DNA from: Lentinus brumalis
Lineage: Eukaryota > Basidiomycota > Agaricomycetes > Polyporales > Polyporaceae
NCBI GenBank assembly: GCA_001792895.1
Contig: MARA01000027.1
Location: 1 to 64,000, forward strand
DNA length: 64,000 nt
Direction: 5' to 3'
The notes below the pieces were generated by a model, which saw nothing but the letters and a program-made list of their open reading frames with translations, was not told where the DNA came from and made no database searches. How positions within the stretch are numbered: the first letter of the stretch is position 1; every line of letters begins with the position of its first letter. The position numbers and the translations under genes are program-made. This document shows positions 48,480 through 60,480 of the stretch, piece after piece.

Positions 48480-51150
48480 GTATCTGGCCCGTCGATTCCG
48501 CCGTCGTCCGCCGCTTGTCGGCATCGTCCCAGCCCTGGCTCGTCGCCGACTCCGACTCCGGCACCGGCACCGATCGCGAGAGCCGGACCTTTGGAGGTCC
48601 CCGGAACCTCGTGCGTCCTGGAGCTGCGTCTAACCATCATAACGGCCAGCGGAATCCGGACGGAAGGAGGCAGCGCGAGGAGGGAGACGAGGCGGTCCTG
48701 GAGGAGAGTAACATACACGCAAAGCACTACCATTATCCGAGAGACCAGCGCGACATTCGGTTACTGGCTGAGGCTGCTGTAGCCCGCTCAATTCCAGATC
48801 CTTCGCCTGGCTTGCTCGTTGAAACGTGCAGATGAGCGGGAGGACCGACGGTGCCGTAGACGCCGTGAGCTGGAAGGAGACGCAGGCAGAGCGGAATCGG
48901 ATGTAGAGCAGGAAGGAACAGAGTCAGCGGGCAGGAGGAGCACTGAGAAGTGGGACGATCGCAACCCGCCGTGGAGAGTCTCTAGTGCCATGGATTCCTC
49001 ATCCGCAAGTGGAAGTCGTACCCATGCGCCCGCGGAGGATCGGAGGCCGGGCGATGAGTGTGGGACGGGATGACAATGGAGAACATGCACTTCAGTTCCG
49101 AGGACCGTGCTCGCGCACTGCGCTGCACACTTCGTCCGTAGGAAGACTCGTTGCGGAAGTGTCCGTCCGGAGAGATTATGCACGATGTCGACCTGCACGG
49201 ATAACCAGGTGCTTGGCTGGCGCGCTCTACGCTAGTAACCCTAGATCTGTGACGAGGCAGAAACTGAACCACCGCGAAAGCAAGACTCATCGGTAGGGAC
49301 CGTGGAACTGAACAGGCAGCGAGGGGTGGGCCGAGCGGCATGTGGGGCCAGGGAGTGGGGTTGCCATCGTGAGCGAAGTCATTCAGGAGGGCCACGGATG
49401 ATCGAGGGGTGACGAGTAGTGTGAGCCTCATGGAGCACTTGAACGGGAGAGGGAGAACTGAGCGCGCTCTGATGTCGCAGTACAGTCAAAGGACAGAGGA
49501 CGAAGGACGGAGAATCACCGGTGCTGGGGGCGAGCACTTCCATTAGATCTATCGCATGCGAGTCTGAGCACTTGGGATACCTGCGGACCTTGAGCTTGCA
49601 TACTGAGGAGGTTACGCGCTGTACGAGGGCTGGACATTAGGACGGGAAGACCAAGCGGGGTTGCAGTAGAGGATAAAGGAGTCGACGTACGGCCGTTGGG
49701 CGAGAGAAAGGAGGACAAGCCACGGCCGTTGCAGGAGACGCCGCCACGTGCGCTCAGCGATGACGTCGGTGCGCGCACATCGCCTGCCTCGTCGCCCTCA
49801 TCCGAATCGTCCTCATCGCCCTGGTCGTCGCCGTCAACCTCGTCGCCGCTGCTCTAGCCTCTTGCTCGCTTACCCACTCACTCGCCACTAGTTGCTGTGT
49901 CACCCGCCTCGCCTGACCTATCGGTGTGTTGTCCCCGCCATCACACACCGCGTCCCCACGCTTCCGCCGTCTGCCCTCTTCCCGCGTCATGACAGGTCAC
50001 AGAACGATGTCCTCGAGCCGCGCATCTCGCACAAGGTCGTCGCGCTCCTGCACAGCAAGCTCGACCGGCCATACCATAAGGGCCCCAATGCCGCCGAGTC
50101 CTCCTACGCTTAGGTGCCGGTCGCAAGAACCAGTCCGCGCTCTGTGTTCTTGCAGAATGTCGCAACCTGCGCTGAGTCCGGCGCCGAGCTCATTTCCAGT
50201 CTGCTAGAGGATCCTGGTGTATCCGAATTTTGGCAGTGTCGACGTGAGTGTCGCGTTCCCATGTTCGCACAATGGATCCCACCGCTCACAGCAACAGCAT
50301 TCAAGAATATGAACACCGTCCCCGCCGTCGTCCAGAACTCTTGTCAACGGCGCAACTTGGAGATCAGGAAGCTCAATTTTTTTACCACCTGGAGCGAGGA
50401 CCCACCCCTGTTCCACATCTCCATTATCGGCACGAACACCTGGGCGCACTGCCCTCTCCAGTACCACGACGTCCCGGCTACTGTGAGTATGCCTTCTTTT
50501 ACTTCAGCCTGCTTCGCCCATACTCCGATATTTTCGCAAAACGCTCACGCACGTTCTGTCTGTACCACGCAGTACGTGATCGGCATCAACTCCAAGCCGG
50601 CCGAGCGTCGCATCGTCGAGGCAAAGTCTCCTTCAAGTCCTTGACCTTACGTGGCTCGAACCGCCACGCGTAATGCCGGAAGGAGAGCAGCCGCATGTTC
50701 AATGTTGGGATCCGTACTACTGAAGGTACGTCGCTCCCGAGCCCTGTCATGCGACGTGCACATCCCAAGCTCGCGGGGCATCAGCGGGAACACACGGCAG
50801 GACGAGCGACAGACCCGGACTCCATTTCTGCGGTGCAGCGTGCAACGAGCTCAGCGAAGTCCGTCGTCTCGCCCTGCCCAGGCTCCCGAGACTTCCTTGC
50901 CCTCGTCTATGGTCTTTGCTTGCGATGCCCGCCGTCAACCGTGTCATTCCTCCCGTGCGTGCAGCTACCTGTCCGCTGTCCGCGGTCCATCCTTCCTGCT
51001 CAGTCGTCGACGGCACATATGCCTCTAGCTGAGGGTCCGTCGGGTCCACCGACATTCGCATTCGCGATGATCTGAGCGATCCCGAAACCCGAAGAGAAAT
51101 CGGGCGCGGCCATCGTGAGGACCTCGCGAGCTCCGCGCACGGCCTGTCAT
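48480..51150 (+). repeat. Diverged segmental duplication, copy D
   Basis: Partner of 38600-42470. The best coding-like parts are about 50000-50110 (DVLEPRISHKVVALLHSKL..KGPNAAESSYA) and 50150-50240 (VFLQNVATCAESGAELISSLLEDPGVSEFWQ). 50355-50485 encodes LEIRKLNFFTTWSEDPPLFH.. and ends at a GTGAGTATG donor; 50575-50640 encodes YVIGINSKPAERRIVEAK. These alternate with introns, as in copy C. The protein family is not recognised and stops between blocks suggest decay. Confidence 0.5.
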
Positions 51151-54100
51151 CGCGCACAATCGTGCTGGGATGGTCGCGACAGCGGGCGAGCGGGAGGTGT
51201 GTGTATCCTTTGGGCCGTCGTTTCCGCTCCGCGAGACACGTCTGCGCTACCCCTTCAGTGCTCTCTCCTTGCAGGACTTAGTGCCGGGTCACCGGGCTAG
51301 CGTGCGGGGAACGCGAGCCTGGGCATGCCCCGATCGCACACTGCTGAACAGGCTCAGGTTCAGGCTTCCGGTCTCCCCCGTCGACATGAAGTCGAACGCG
51401 CATCCACCTCGGCCGGACGTTCCTCTCCCCGAACCTCAACCTCCACAGCTGTTCACCGCCTCCCAACTCGCATCACCGGAACCGTCACTCGACGCCGCTG
51501 CAACTGCACAGTGCACTCGAGCCCGGATCTGCGGCACCGGAGGCGGAACCCCAGCGTTGAGCTCGAGCTTCTCGCGTTACAGTCTCCAGATCGCGCGCCG
51601 CGGGATAGACAGTACATATGCACGTCTCGTCTCCCGACGCGCTCGAGCACATACAGCTAGCGGAGGACGTCCAAGACGTCCGTTTCTCTGTAGTATGCAC
51701 CACGTTGTCGTCGCCCTCTCGTCATACAGGATCCTCCCGGGCAGCAGCACTCCGACGTCCTGCAGAGCGTGCAGCCCGTCGGACGTAGACGCATAGTACT
51801 GGAGGACGGGGCGCCGATGGAGCGGCGTGCGCACTGCAGGCTGGGCTCGAAGACGGCGAGGACGAGGACGGGGCGAGTTGTACATAATCGTAATAGATAG
51901 AAGGCCGAATATACATATCTCGTTCGAGTGCATACCGCTTATAATATCTGCCGTGCCGATTCTCCCCTGTCTGCACCGACTCGGCTGGTCTCTGCGCCCT
52001 GGCCATCAGTGCACCTGCAAGAAGAACAGACGCACCCAGATTGTAAGTACGTATACGATCCTGCAAGTCCCGCGTTCAACGTAGCTCGCTCATGACCATC
52101 AAGGCTGTAGGACTCGGACTCAGACTCCAGGAGAGTGTACTGGTACAAGCTCTTTCTCGTCCCGCTGATACGGATCTCGTGAGTCGTCATGTAGGACAAT
52201 CTCGTCTCGGTAGAGCTTGGGTACATACTTCGGGGGCGGCAGGTGGTGCTCAGTCGGACGAGCGGTCGAACGATACACTATGGCGACATGTGGGCTGCGG
52301 CGGCGGCGAGTAGCCTCGTGGTGCGTCGTCGGGTCCGCGGGCGGTGCACGGAGAGAGCCGCTCTGGGCAGGCGAGGCTACTCTCCAGCGCACGAATCTTT
52401 ACCTTACAGCATATTTGGGGTGTATCCCGGGGTGTAGTCCGCCCTGGAGGTCACGAATTGATATAATAGAATGTGTTCTGCTGCCTGTTTTACATCGCAT
52501 GGGAGGGTCCTGTCGAGACCGGCCACGCGGAGTTGGCATCGGTGCAGCAGCGTCCGTACTGCCGTCCTGTGTCTATGCTATGTACAGGGACTCTTGAGGC
52601 TCTGCTACAAGGCCCCGGGGGCGGAGAGGACTAGTATACTGCAGGAGGGAGGAGGCTCGAGGGAGGGCGGGCAAGAGGACACGGGTGAGCGCTGTCCTGG
52701 CCGCCCTGCCGTGACGCGAATACCCGTGCGGACTGGCGCTCTCCCTTACTCTCGGTGCGCTGTCAGTCGGTGCGATTTAGCCACCGAGAGGCGTCTACAC
52801 TGACGCGGAGGATCACAGGCTCAGCTGGTTTGTTCTCCGCGGCGTTTTCACCGGTTCATCCGTGCAAGAATCCTTTATTGGACGGAAAACGAGCACGAAG
52901 ACCGCTTTACAGAGGAACAAGTACGCTATACCGGAACCACAAGAAAGAACGTGAGGCCGTGCTGCACAGCATCGGCGCTCTCTTCTCGACCACCACGACC
53001 GCGACACAGGAACAACTACACACATACTCGGCTGCACTACAGACACACCCAAAACGATAGATACATAGACACTCCCCGCGAACCCCTTCTACACCCCCGT
53101 CCTGTCTGGAGGACGCTGCGGACCACGGGCGCAACGGGTGCACGTCGCGTTGCGACGACGGACTCCTCGCCCGCATGATGCGGATGCCTGCGGTATGCGG
53201 ATGCCCGCGGTATGCGGATGCCCGCGGTATGCGGATGTTCTCGTACCAAGTCCCCTGCGGTGATCCCCCATAGATACATAGACACTCCCCGCGAACCCCT
53301 TCTACACCCCCGTCCTGTCTGGAGGACGCTGCGGACCACGGGCGCAACGGGTGCACGTCGCGTTGCGACGACGCTGCGCTGGATGGCCTCCCCGAGACTC
53401 GGATGACGGCGCCTAATACGTCTGAGGGTACCCGGCGACGCACACCTAGTCTGCACTCGCGCATCTGCGACACCTCATAGTACTGTCTCCACCCTATACT
53501 ACAGTATGTAGTAGCAATATATCATTCGGGCTCATAGCCATCACGCCCTCTCTTCAGTGTCGGGGGACATGTGTACAAATGCGGCGAGCGCTCTGATAGC
53601 CGGAGCTTCTTCGTGGCAATGGAAGCCTCGAGGCTACGTATATCAACTTCAACGCTGAACGTACTCGCTGCCGCTCTCGCCTCCTCCCATCCGTCGCTGA
53701 GCCCTGCTGTTTGTGCCTCTGCATGTTAGCGTACTCGAAGCCCTCTGGCCTGAGCTGATTCGAGCGCTACTGAGTACGCGCTAGTCTGCTTCCAATGGAG
53801 GACAATAACCGAGAGGTTCCGAATCTGAGTTTGTCAGCAACAATTTGATCTCCGACGACGCGTCAAGATCTATACACACGACGCGTCGACGCGTTGGCGC
53901 CCGCACTCCTACCCTCGTCCGCTCTCATCCGCTACCCTAGTTACCCTACACGATCGCTGTACCCACCAACTACTATCTAGTCCTTCTGAAACCATTTATA
54001 CACCACCAGGACGTTTTGCTTCACCGCTGATAGCAAGCTCTGGCTGAATAATGATCACCTGCTCCATCTTTGCACGGAAGACTGCAACTGAGATGCTCTG

Positions 54101-54879
54101 AGTCCTACCGCGACCCCGGCATACGAGAAAACTGCAGCGTACATACACTGGTGAGACCTATACTGCGACGCGTGGCTGAAGGATGTTATTGTTGGGCAAT
54201 AATCGATTCCTGATACTTACTGTGAGTCGCCGGGTGTCTGCGCAGTTGTGAGAGGGTTATAGGTTTTATTCCCCCAGATCTTTGTCATCGCGCATGTCCT
54301 TGCGACAATCAGAGCACTCTACGACGTTTGCAGAGGGTTCCGGAGAGTTCTGACAAGGGGTGTTGGAGGTCTATTTTGCGGCGGGAAGCAGGACCTCAGC
54401 TGAGGCAGCCAACATAGCATTTTCCGTGGGTTGAGCCTTCCTGCGGCAAAACGGCGTTTCCCTGAGGCCCACAGTACTTCAATGAAGGTATTCTCAGCTT
54501 GCTGAAGGCTGCGATGACCTCTCGAGGGTGCAGACTCTGTAGAGGACGGCAAGCGCGTACAGGCGCTCGATAATACCCTAAGCAGAAGTGATTTCCTTTT
54601 GTAGCGATCTGTTACCCTTTTCAGACGGGATCACCTTTTCTGGATGACCGGATCAATCTGCCGGTTTCGAAGTCCGCTGATACGGAACCACAGGGTAAAG
54701 CGACGCGTTTTGAAGCAGACCCCATACGACTTGTCGTATCGTGGGCTGCCTAGGGGAGACAAAGTACGCGCCCCAATGACGGCAAATCATTGGCGTTCCG
54801 TGCGCCGTGCCGCGCCACACGCCCGCCCTCCCCGCTGCGTCCCCCGCCTCCCCGCCCACTACTGCTAGCAAAACTTCCA
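51151..54879. other. Anonymous tract with short repeats
   Basis: On the minus strand about 52400-51900 there are two overlapping open frames with protein-like composition (KYVPKLYRDEIVLHDDSRD; or MTTHEIRISGTRKSLYQYTL) and a possible intron ending TTCTTGCAG near 52019. I could not choose between them. 53057-53373 holds a direct repeat. 53400-54880 has nothing recognisable. Confidence 0.35.
53057..53373. repeat. 104-bp perfect direct repeat around a 17-bp minisatellite
   Basis: 53057-53160 and 53270-53373 appear identical over 104 bp. Between them, about three copies of GATGCCCGCGGTATGCG run in tandem (53177-53236). The exact identity implies recent duplication or gene conversion. Confidence 0.85.
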
Positions 54880-55004
54880 GGGGCTGACGAAAAATTTTGG
54901 AACTGTATAGCTCGGCCATGCCCGGGGATATAAGGCTGCCAGGTTGACCGCACACTCCGTCCACGCACCCTCTCCCTCACCCGGCCGTTACCTCCTCCAC
55001 CGCC

Positions 55005-56326
55005 ATGAGCCAGCTCACCGATCTCGACCCGTTCGACGACACGGGCTCCATTCTCCCAGACGCGGCCGTCCCACCCTCCCAGGAGGAAATACAACCGCTG
55101 GAGACTGGTGTGGAGACACATGTACGTCCCCCTGCCCATTGGCCACCGCCGACGATCCGTCGTACCCTCTCGCGGCAGTCATCCGCCCTATTCCATCGTC
55201 TGACTACATCTCCCCAGGCTACCTCGGATCCCGCCGAGCCTGAGACTCCAACCCCGCAGAGAACGCGCAAGTCGCGCACTGCAGCCCCTCCCACCACGGC
55301 GGAGAAGGGTAAAGGCAGGGCTCCGGCACCGTCCGATGCTGCTCCCGCTCCGGGTCCTGCTCCAGGTCCGCAACGCCTCGAGACCCCCTCGACCTCAGCT
55401 ACGCAGTTGCGCCAGATCTTGCCCATCCTGCAGCGCGATCTGCGACGGGTCGAGGACCGCTTCGACGACTACGATACGATCAAGGACACCCTCCTCGAGC
55501 TCGTCCCCGCTATCCATTCCATCCGCGACACGGTAGCCAACCAGAACTCGCTCGCCGACATGGTGCGTGAGCACGACGAACGCCTGGCCATCATAGCCCG
55601 CGACATGGAGGCTGAGGAGGAGCTCCGTGGTAGAGAGACGGCGGGATTCAATCAACAGAACGACACCGTCCTCACGCAGGTCCATGAGCTCACGGGCAGG
55701 TCTCCGGCTTCGCTGCCACACTTGAGGCCGTCACTCAGGCCGTGCGAGCTATCCAGGCAGCCCGCCAAGCTCCCCAAGCACCTACGGTTGCTCCGCTGCT
55801 GCCCCCTCCCCCCCACATGCCTGCTGCTCCGCCTACGAATGGTCTGGGGTCTCAACATCGCCAGAGCGAGACGCGCAACCTCCGCCCTTTCAAGAGGCCC
55901 CCCGCTATGGCGCCGCCTCGGCTCACACCTGCGGGCCCCGCTCTGCCTGGCCCTGCGGCACCGGTGGCGGGTCCGGCGCTGCCGATGCATGTGGCTCCGC
56001 TGAACGCGTTCCAGCCCGCGCCGCCGGCCATGCCTCTCCCAGGCCTGGGGACCGACCACCCGGCCATAGTGCGCTTCGGTCGGGTGCAGTGGTCCCCGAT
56101 CTCAATCACGCTCCGCCAGCAGATCTACGCGGTTGGTCGTGCGGCATGGGATGCCTATCCCGGCCTGTTCCCCTCTATCACCGACGTCTCGCTGCAGTAC
56201 GACGACCCGGAGCAGGTGGAGATCACATTCCCCTCATACGACCTCGCTCGCACGTTTGTGGACGCCTGGCAGCGCAACCGTGCGTCGGCGGGTGAGTGGC
56301 GTCGCCTCCAAGTCCACCTCCTGTAG
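55005..56326 (+). pseudogene. LINE ORF1, gag-like coiled-coil protein with one frameshift
   Basis: The start is MSQLTDLDPFDD. The order is a Pro/Ala/Thr-rich N-terminal region (residues 1-130), a coiled coil (about 135-240, LRQILPILQRDLRRVEDRF.. to ..TLEAVTQAVRAIQAA), a Pro-rich linker and a compact C-terminal domain (VRFGRVQWSPISITLRQQ.. to stop at 56326). No zinc knuckle is seen. One base is missing near 55697 (GGCAGG where the two frames would join as GGC-CAG), so the protein is split in frame. ORF1 proteins of LINEs bind element RNA; that is family knowledge. Confidence 0.8.
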
Positions 56327-56376
56327 GCTGCTCCTGAAGTTGTGATTACAATACGATAGCTTACGCTACGTTGTTA

Positions 56377-59300
56377 AAATGTTTCGTGTAGAAACTCTAC
56401 CCTGTCTGATCCTGGTGATCGACCAAAAGCCTGTACACTACGTATCCTTTCTTGGAATGTACACGGCAATGCTGCCGTCATGGCGCTCACTCCATGGTTT
56501 CGACCGTTCGTCAAGCATTGGGATGTAATTCTCATGCAAGAGACTCACCTCCTCCCAATGCAAGAAGATCAGCTGCTCCTTCCTCGCGGCTATACCTGTC
56601 TTGCCCTCGCACGTCCCCCGTCAGCGGCGATGCGACACCAGGGGGGTGGCTTGCTCGCCATCTACTCGTCATCGCTGCCAGTTCGAGACGTCACGCCGCC
56701 CAGACAGACCGAAGTCATGATGCTGCGTATCGCAGATCTCACTCTGATCAACGTCTACCTCCCTCCTGAACGCTCTCCTTGGGTTCCCCACCACAAGATG
56801 ACACCGGTTCAGTACCTTACGGAGCTGGCACTGCCTGTCCATCACTCCGGAGAGACTAGCCTGGTGCTTCTTGGAGACTTCAACGCGCGCATTGCTCAGC
56901 GCTCTCACACGTTGCCGCGGACATCACCGGACACAGCCCCTCCCACCTCCCGTGGCCAAAGGGTGCTGGAGTTCTGCGCCGACCTCGACCTCGAGATCCT
57001 CAATGGATCCGACTACCACATGCTCTCATCCCGCTTGAATTACACGTCCTTTCAGGCGTTGGGAAAGACGGTCATAGACCTGGGTATTCTCTCGGCACCT
57101 CTCCTTGCCCCGGCTCGAGCTGTCAAGTTCGCCGTGCTGGACCCGCTTGAGAAATGGTCGGATCATGCTCCTATCGCTCTGACTCTCTCTGCCACGGTAT
57201 TGCCCACGCCCTCGGACCGCGCTACGCACGCACCAATGCCGCCGATGCACCAGTATGCTCCGCGCGCCCTGCATCCTGGACCGCCACGCCCACTGGACAG
57301 CCTCCTTGCGAACCTTCTGCTGGACTACTGCACCCCGCAGGACCCAATGGAGCGCATATATGGCCATGTTTGGGCTGATGAGGCCCCAGTCCAGGTCCGT
57401 TCTGTCTGACTCTGTCGGCCGCATGAGAGTTGCCAAGCTGATCTCACGCTGTTATCCCAGCTCTACATCGCGGCAACCATGGGCGACCGTAGCACGTCCT
57501 CTCCTGACCGAGCGGTAGCTGCGCTGTTCTTCCAGCCTGGAGACACGCGCAACACGACCATTGCAGTCACCGACACTCCGTCTTTGTCTCGGGCGGCCCT
57601 CGTCGCACTGCTGCTTGCGCTGCAGATCGTTGATCACCGATCCCGCCTCCGAGTCTTCACCACAGACGAGTACCTCGTGCAGTCCGTCTGCTATTGGGCA
57701 GAGCACAACGCCAAACTCGCGTGGCGCGTTCCCAACGGAGATGTGCTATCCCTTCTGGCTCAATCCATTGCTGCGCGAGGTGCACCGGTCTCAGTGCATT
57801 GTCCGCCTACCGGAAACACCACCTTGAGGCTCGACGGTCATCACGGTGCAGCCCTCCAACTCGCTGAACGCGCTTTCTCCCAGAAGGATGCTCGTTCTTG
57901 GCCCCTGCAGCAGCTCCTTCACCCATCTACCTGGCCACCGCCGCCGCCACGGTCACAGTGCCAGGAGTTTAGTCAACTGCGCAAGTTATACACGGCAATC
58001 CCACGCACATCCCATGTTGCTGAGTCGGTGCTGCGGGATGGAGACGGGCATGAGGTTGCGCCTCTCCCGGATAACACTTGGGAACTCTCCGGCTTCCGAC
58101 CGCCGTCTCTACTCGCGATACAGCAGGAGAACTTCTCCAAAGTCGCAGCCAGCTCCAATCCGGCTGCCTTCTGGAAAGCTTACCGGACGTTCACCGGCTC
58201 GAAGCCTCGCCCTGTGACTATCTCAGCATCCTCTCTGCTTCCCATCTTCCACGCCCGTATGAACCCGCCCGCGACGTTACCGACACAGTTTGACCCCCTA
58301 CGTGCGGCGGTCCTTCAACTGCAGGCCACCAACCTCCCTCGGCCGGCTACGGATTACTCGGCTGAGCAGTTCTTCTCCCGACCGTTTACCGTGGAGGAAG
58401 TTGACGCTATGAAGGCCCATGTCCGCAAGACGGGCCTCGGGACTGCGACTGGGCTAGACCAACTCAGCTACGCCGAGCTCTTCAAAGTACCATCTGAGCA
58501 GCTGCGTGACCTCTTCCAGAAGTGCATCGATTCACAGGAGATACCTCACCAGTGGCTTACCGCGCTGATTGCGGCCGTGAAGAAACCGCGTCGGGATGGA
58601 TCTGATCCGAAAAACTACCGTGCGATCGGACTCGAGAGCTGCGCGCTGAAGGCCATGACCCTCCTCATTGACCGCCGTCTTCGCGAGTGGGCCGAGGCGA
58701 CTGGTCGGCTGCCGCATGCGCAGAGCGGGTTCCGCAAAGGACATCGGACGGTGAACAACTCCCTCATTCTGCGTGTATGTGTGGAGAAAGCCCGGAGCTT
58801 GCACAAACGCCTGTTTGTCCTGCTGCTGGACATCGAGAACGCGTTCCCCTCCGTCAACCAGTCGGCTCTCTGGGTCAAGCTCGCCCGGTGGGGGGCGGCG
58901 GGGCCTCTCATTGACTGGCTACGCTTGCTGTACGAGCAGCTCGAGTACACCATACGCTTTGACGGAGACATGACGGAAACCTTCCAAGCTCTCGCCGGCA
59001 TCCTCATTGGTGACCCTGCATCTCCGATCTTGTGGATCCTGTTCATCTCCGACCTCTCCCTGGAGGACCATCCCGATGATGTGGTACTTGATGGCCAAGT
59101 AGTCAACCTGCTTCTCATCGCCGACGACGTCCTCGCTCTGTCCACGTCCGATTGCGGGATCCTGCAGAAGGGCGCGCGTATCTACCTCTTCTGCGCCCTC
59201 AACTTCTTGATCCTCTGTGTAATCAAGACGCTGGCACTGTTGTTTGGGCCCCTCCCGACGTCTCTGCCACTGCTCACCATCGGCGATGAGCCGGTTACCA

Positions 59301-60424
59301 TGGTAGACACGGCAACATACGCTGGTATGACATTCACAACGACCAAGCGCGACATCCTCGCGGAGCACTACGTCAAGAAGGCGGCCGCGGCGCGGAACAT
59401 CGCGAACACCTCCCTCTCCCTCGAGTCGTCAGTGGGCACGGTCCCTCCCCCGGCTGTCCTCACGATGTACCGTGCGCAGGTGGAACCTCACCTTGTGTAC
59501 GGCTGCGAAGTGGCTCTTGACGTGAGCGAGTCGGCATTGAAGCCGCTCATGAGTGTTCAACATACATACCTACGCCGCGCCCTCGGCCTCGGGTCGCACT
59601 CACAGCTCGCCCCTCTCTTCACCGAGACGGGGATTTGGCCGCTGCGCTACAGACGGGCGGCACTCGTGCTGCGGTACCTCAGGTACATCCTGCGCGACGA
59701 ACCCAAGCTGGCACTCGCCGCGGTCCGCGAAGCCTGGACACTTGCGCAGAACGGTCACTCGACTTGGTGGAGTGATCTCTGCCACAGCCTCCTCTCGCTC
59801 CCCGTCCCTGTCCCAGTTGCGCTGGATGTCTGGCCGACGACGGACAGTGTCGCGAGGCTGATCCAGGACCTGGAGCAATCGCTCGCGCGCCACCTCTTCA
59901 CAACCGTGCGAGACTCCCGCCGCTTACCTATGCTGTGGGCCCGTTTCAGCCGTCTTTCCTCTGCTCCGTCGTTGTCGCAGGTCTGCGCACCGCAACCGTA
60001 CCTCAAGCTTACTAGCACCAAACCGCGGGAAGCGCTAGTCCGACTCCTCACGTCCGACCACCCGTTTGGTATTGAGGTCGGCCGGCGTCGCTCTCCTCAG
60101 GTGCCGGAACATCGCCGCATCTGTCGGTTCTGTCGTAAGCGGAAGGCCATCGAGAAGGAAGAGCACGTACTCCTGGAGTGCGAGGACGAGCGGCTCGAAC
60201 ACCTCCGGGAGGCGCGTCTGCTTGACGCTCTCCAACCCTTGCTCCCGGGCACCCGCGAGCTCTATCATCGTCTCCCCTCCATGGCCTTCCTCAATTTTGT
60301 TCTGAGAAAAGAGCGGTTGCTCCCGGTGTTTGCACAGTACGTATATGAAGTCTACCAGCTGGTCGAGACGGTCCCCTACTTCCTAGTCCGCAGTGACACA
60401 GAGCTGCAGAGCCTTGACCTTTAA
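56377..60424 (+). pseudogene. LINE ORF2, endonuclease + reverse transcriptase, one in-frame stop
   Basis: A single frame runs from 56377 to 60424 with only one stop, TGA at 57407-57409. Before it lies an APE-type endonuclease: ILSWNVHGN, LMQETHLL, LLGDFNARI and SDHAPIALT. After it lies RT: NYRAIGLESCALKAM, AQSGFRKGHRTVNNS, LLLDIENAFPSVN (motif A), GILIGDPASPILW and LLIADDVLALS (motif C, Ile where Tyr or Phe is common). A C-terminal C-x2-C..H-x4-C motif (CRFCRKRK..EHVLLEC) ends the core. The first ATG in frame (56480) falls after the first endonuclease motif, so ORF2 would need an upstream non-AUG or coupled start. ORF1 ends 50 nt earlier. The 981-codon RT part from 57479 is uninterrupted. Confidence 0.9.
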
Positions 60425-60480
60425 TCGGTCAAGGTCTGTCACATCGTAGTTTCCTACTACACTATACTTAGATCCATACA

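Larger units (their letters stand above)
54880..60480 (+). mobile_element. Non-LTR (LINE) retrotransposon, near full length
   Basis: It has two ORFs in the usual order: coiled-coil ORF1, then endonuclease-reverse transcriptase ORF2. The 5' UTR is short and ends CTCCACCGCC before the ORF1 ATG at 55005. The 3' end lies soon after 60424 but no poly(A) or simple tail is obvious, and I could not identify a target duplication, so both element borders are approximate. The RT is followed by a CCHC-like motif and no RNase H was recognised. Confidence 0.9.

Noticed and set aside
54880..60480. Assigning the LINE to a named clade
   Set aside because: Domain order alone (coiled-coil ORF1, APE, RT, CCHC-like end, no RNase H seen) does not separate fungal Tad-like from other clades without a tree.
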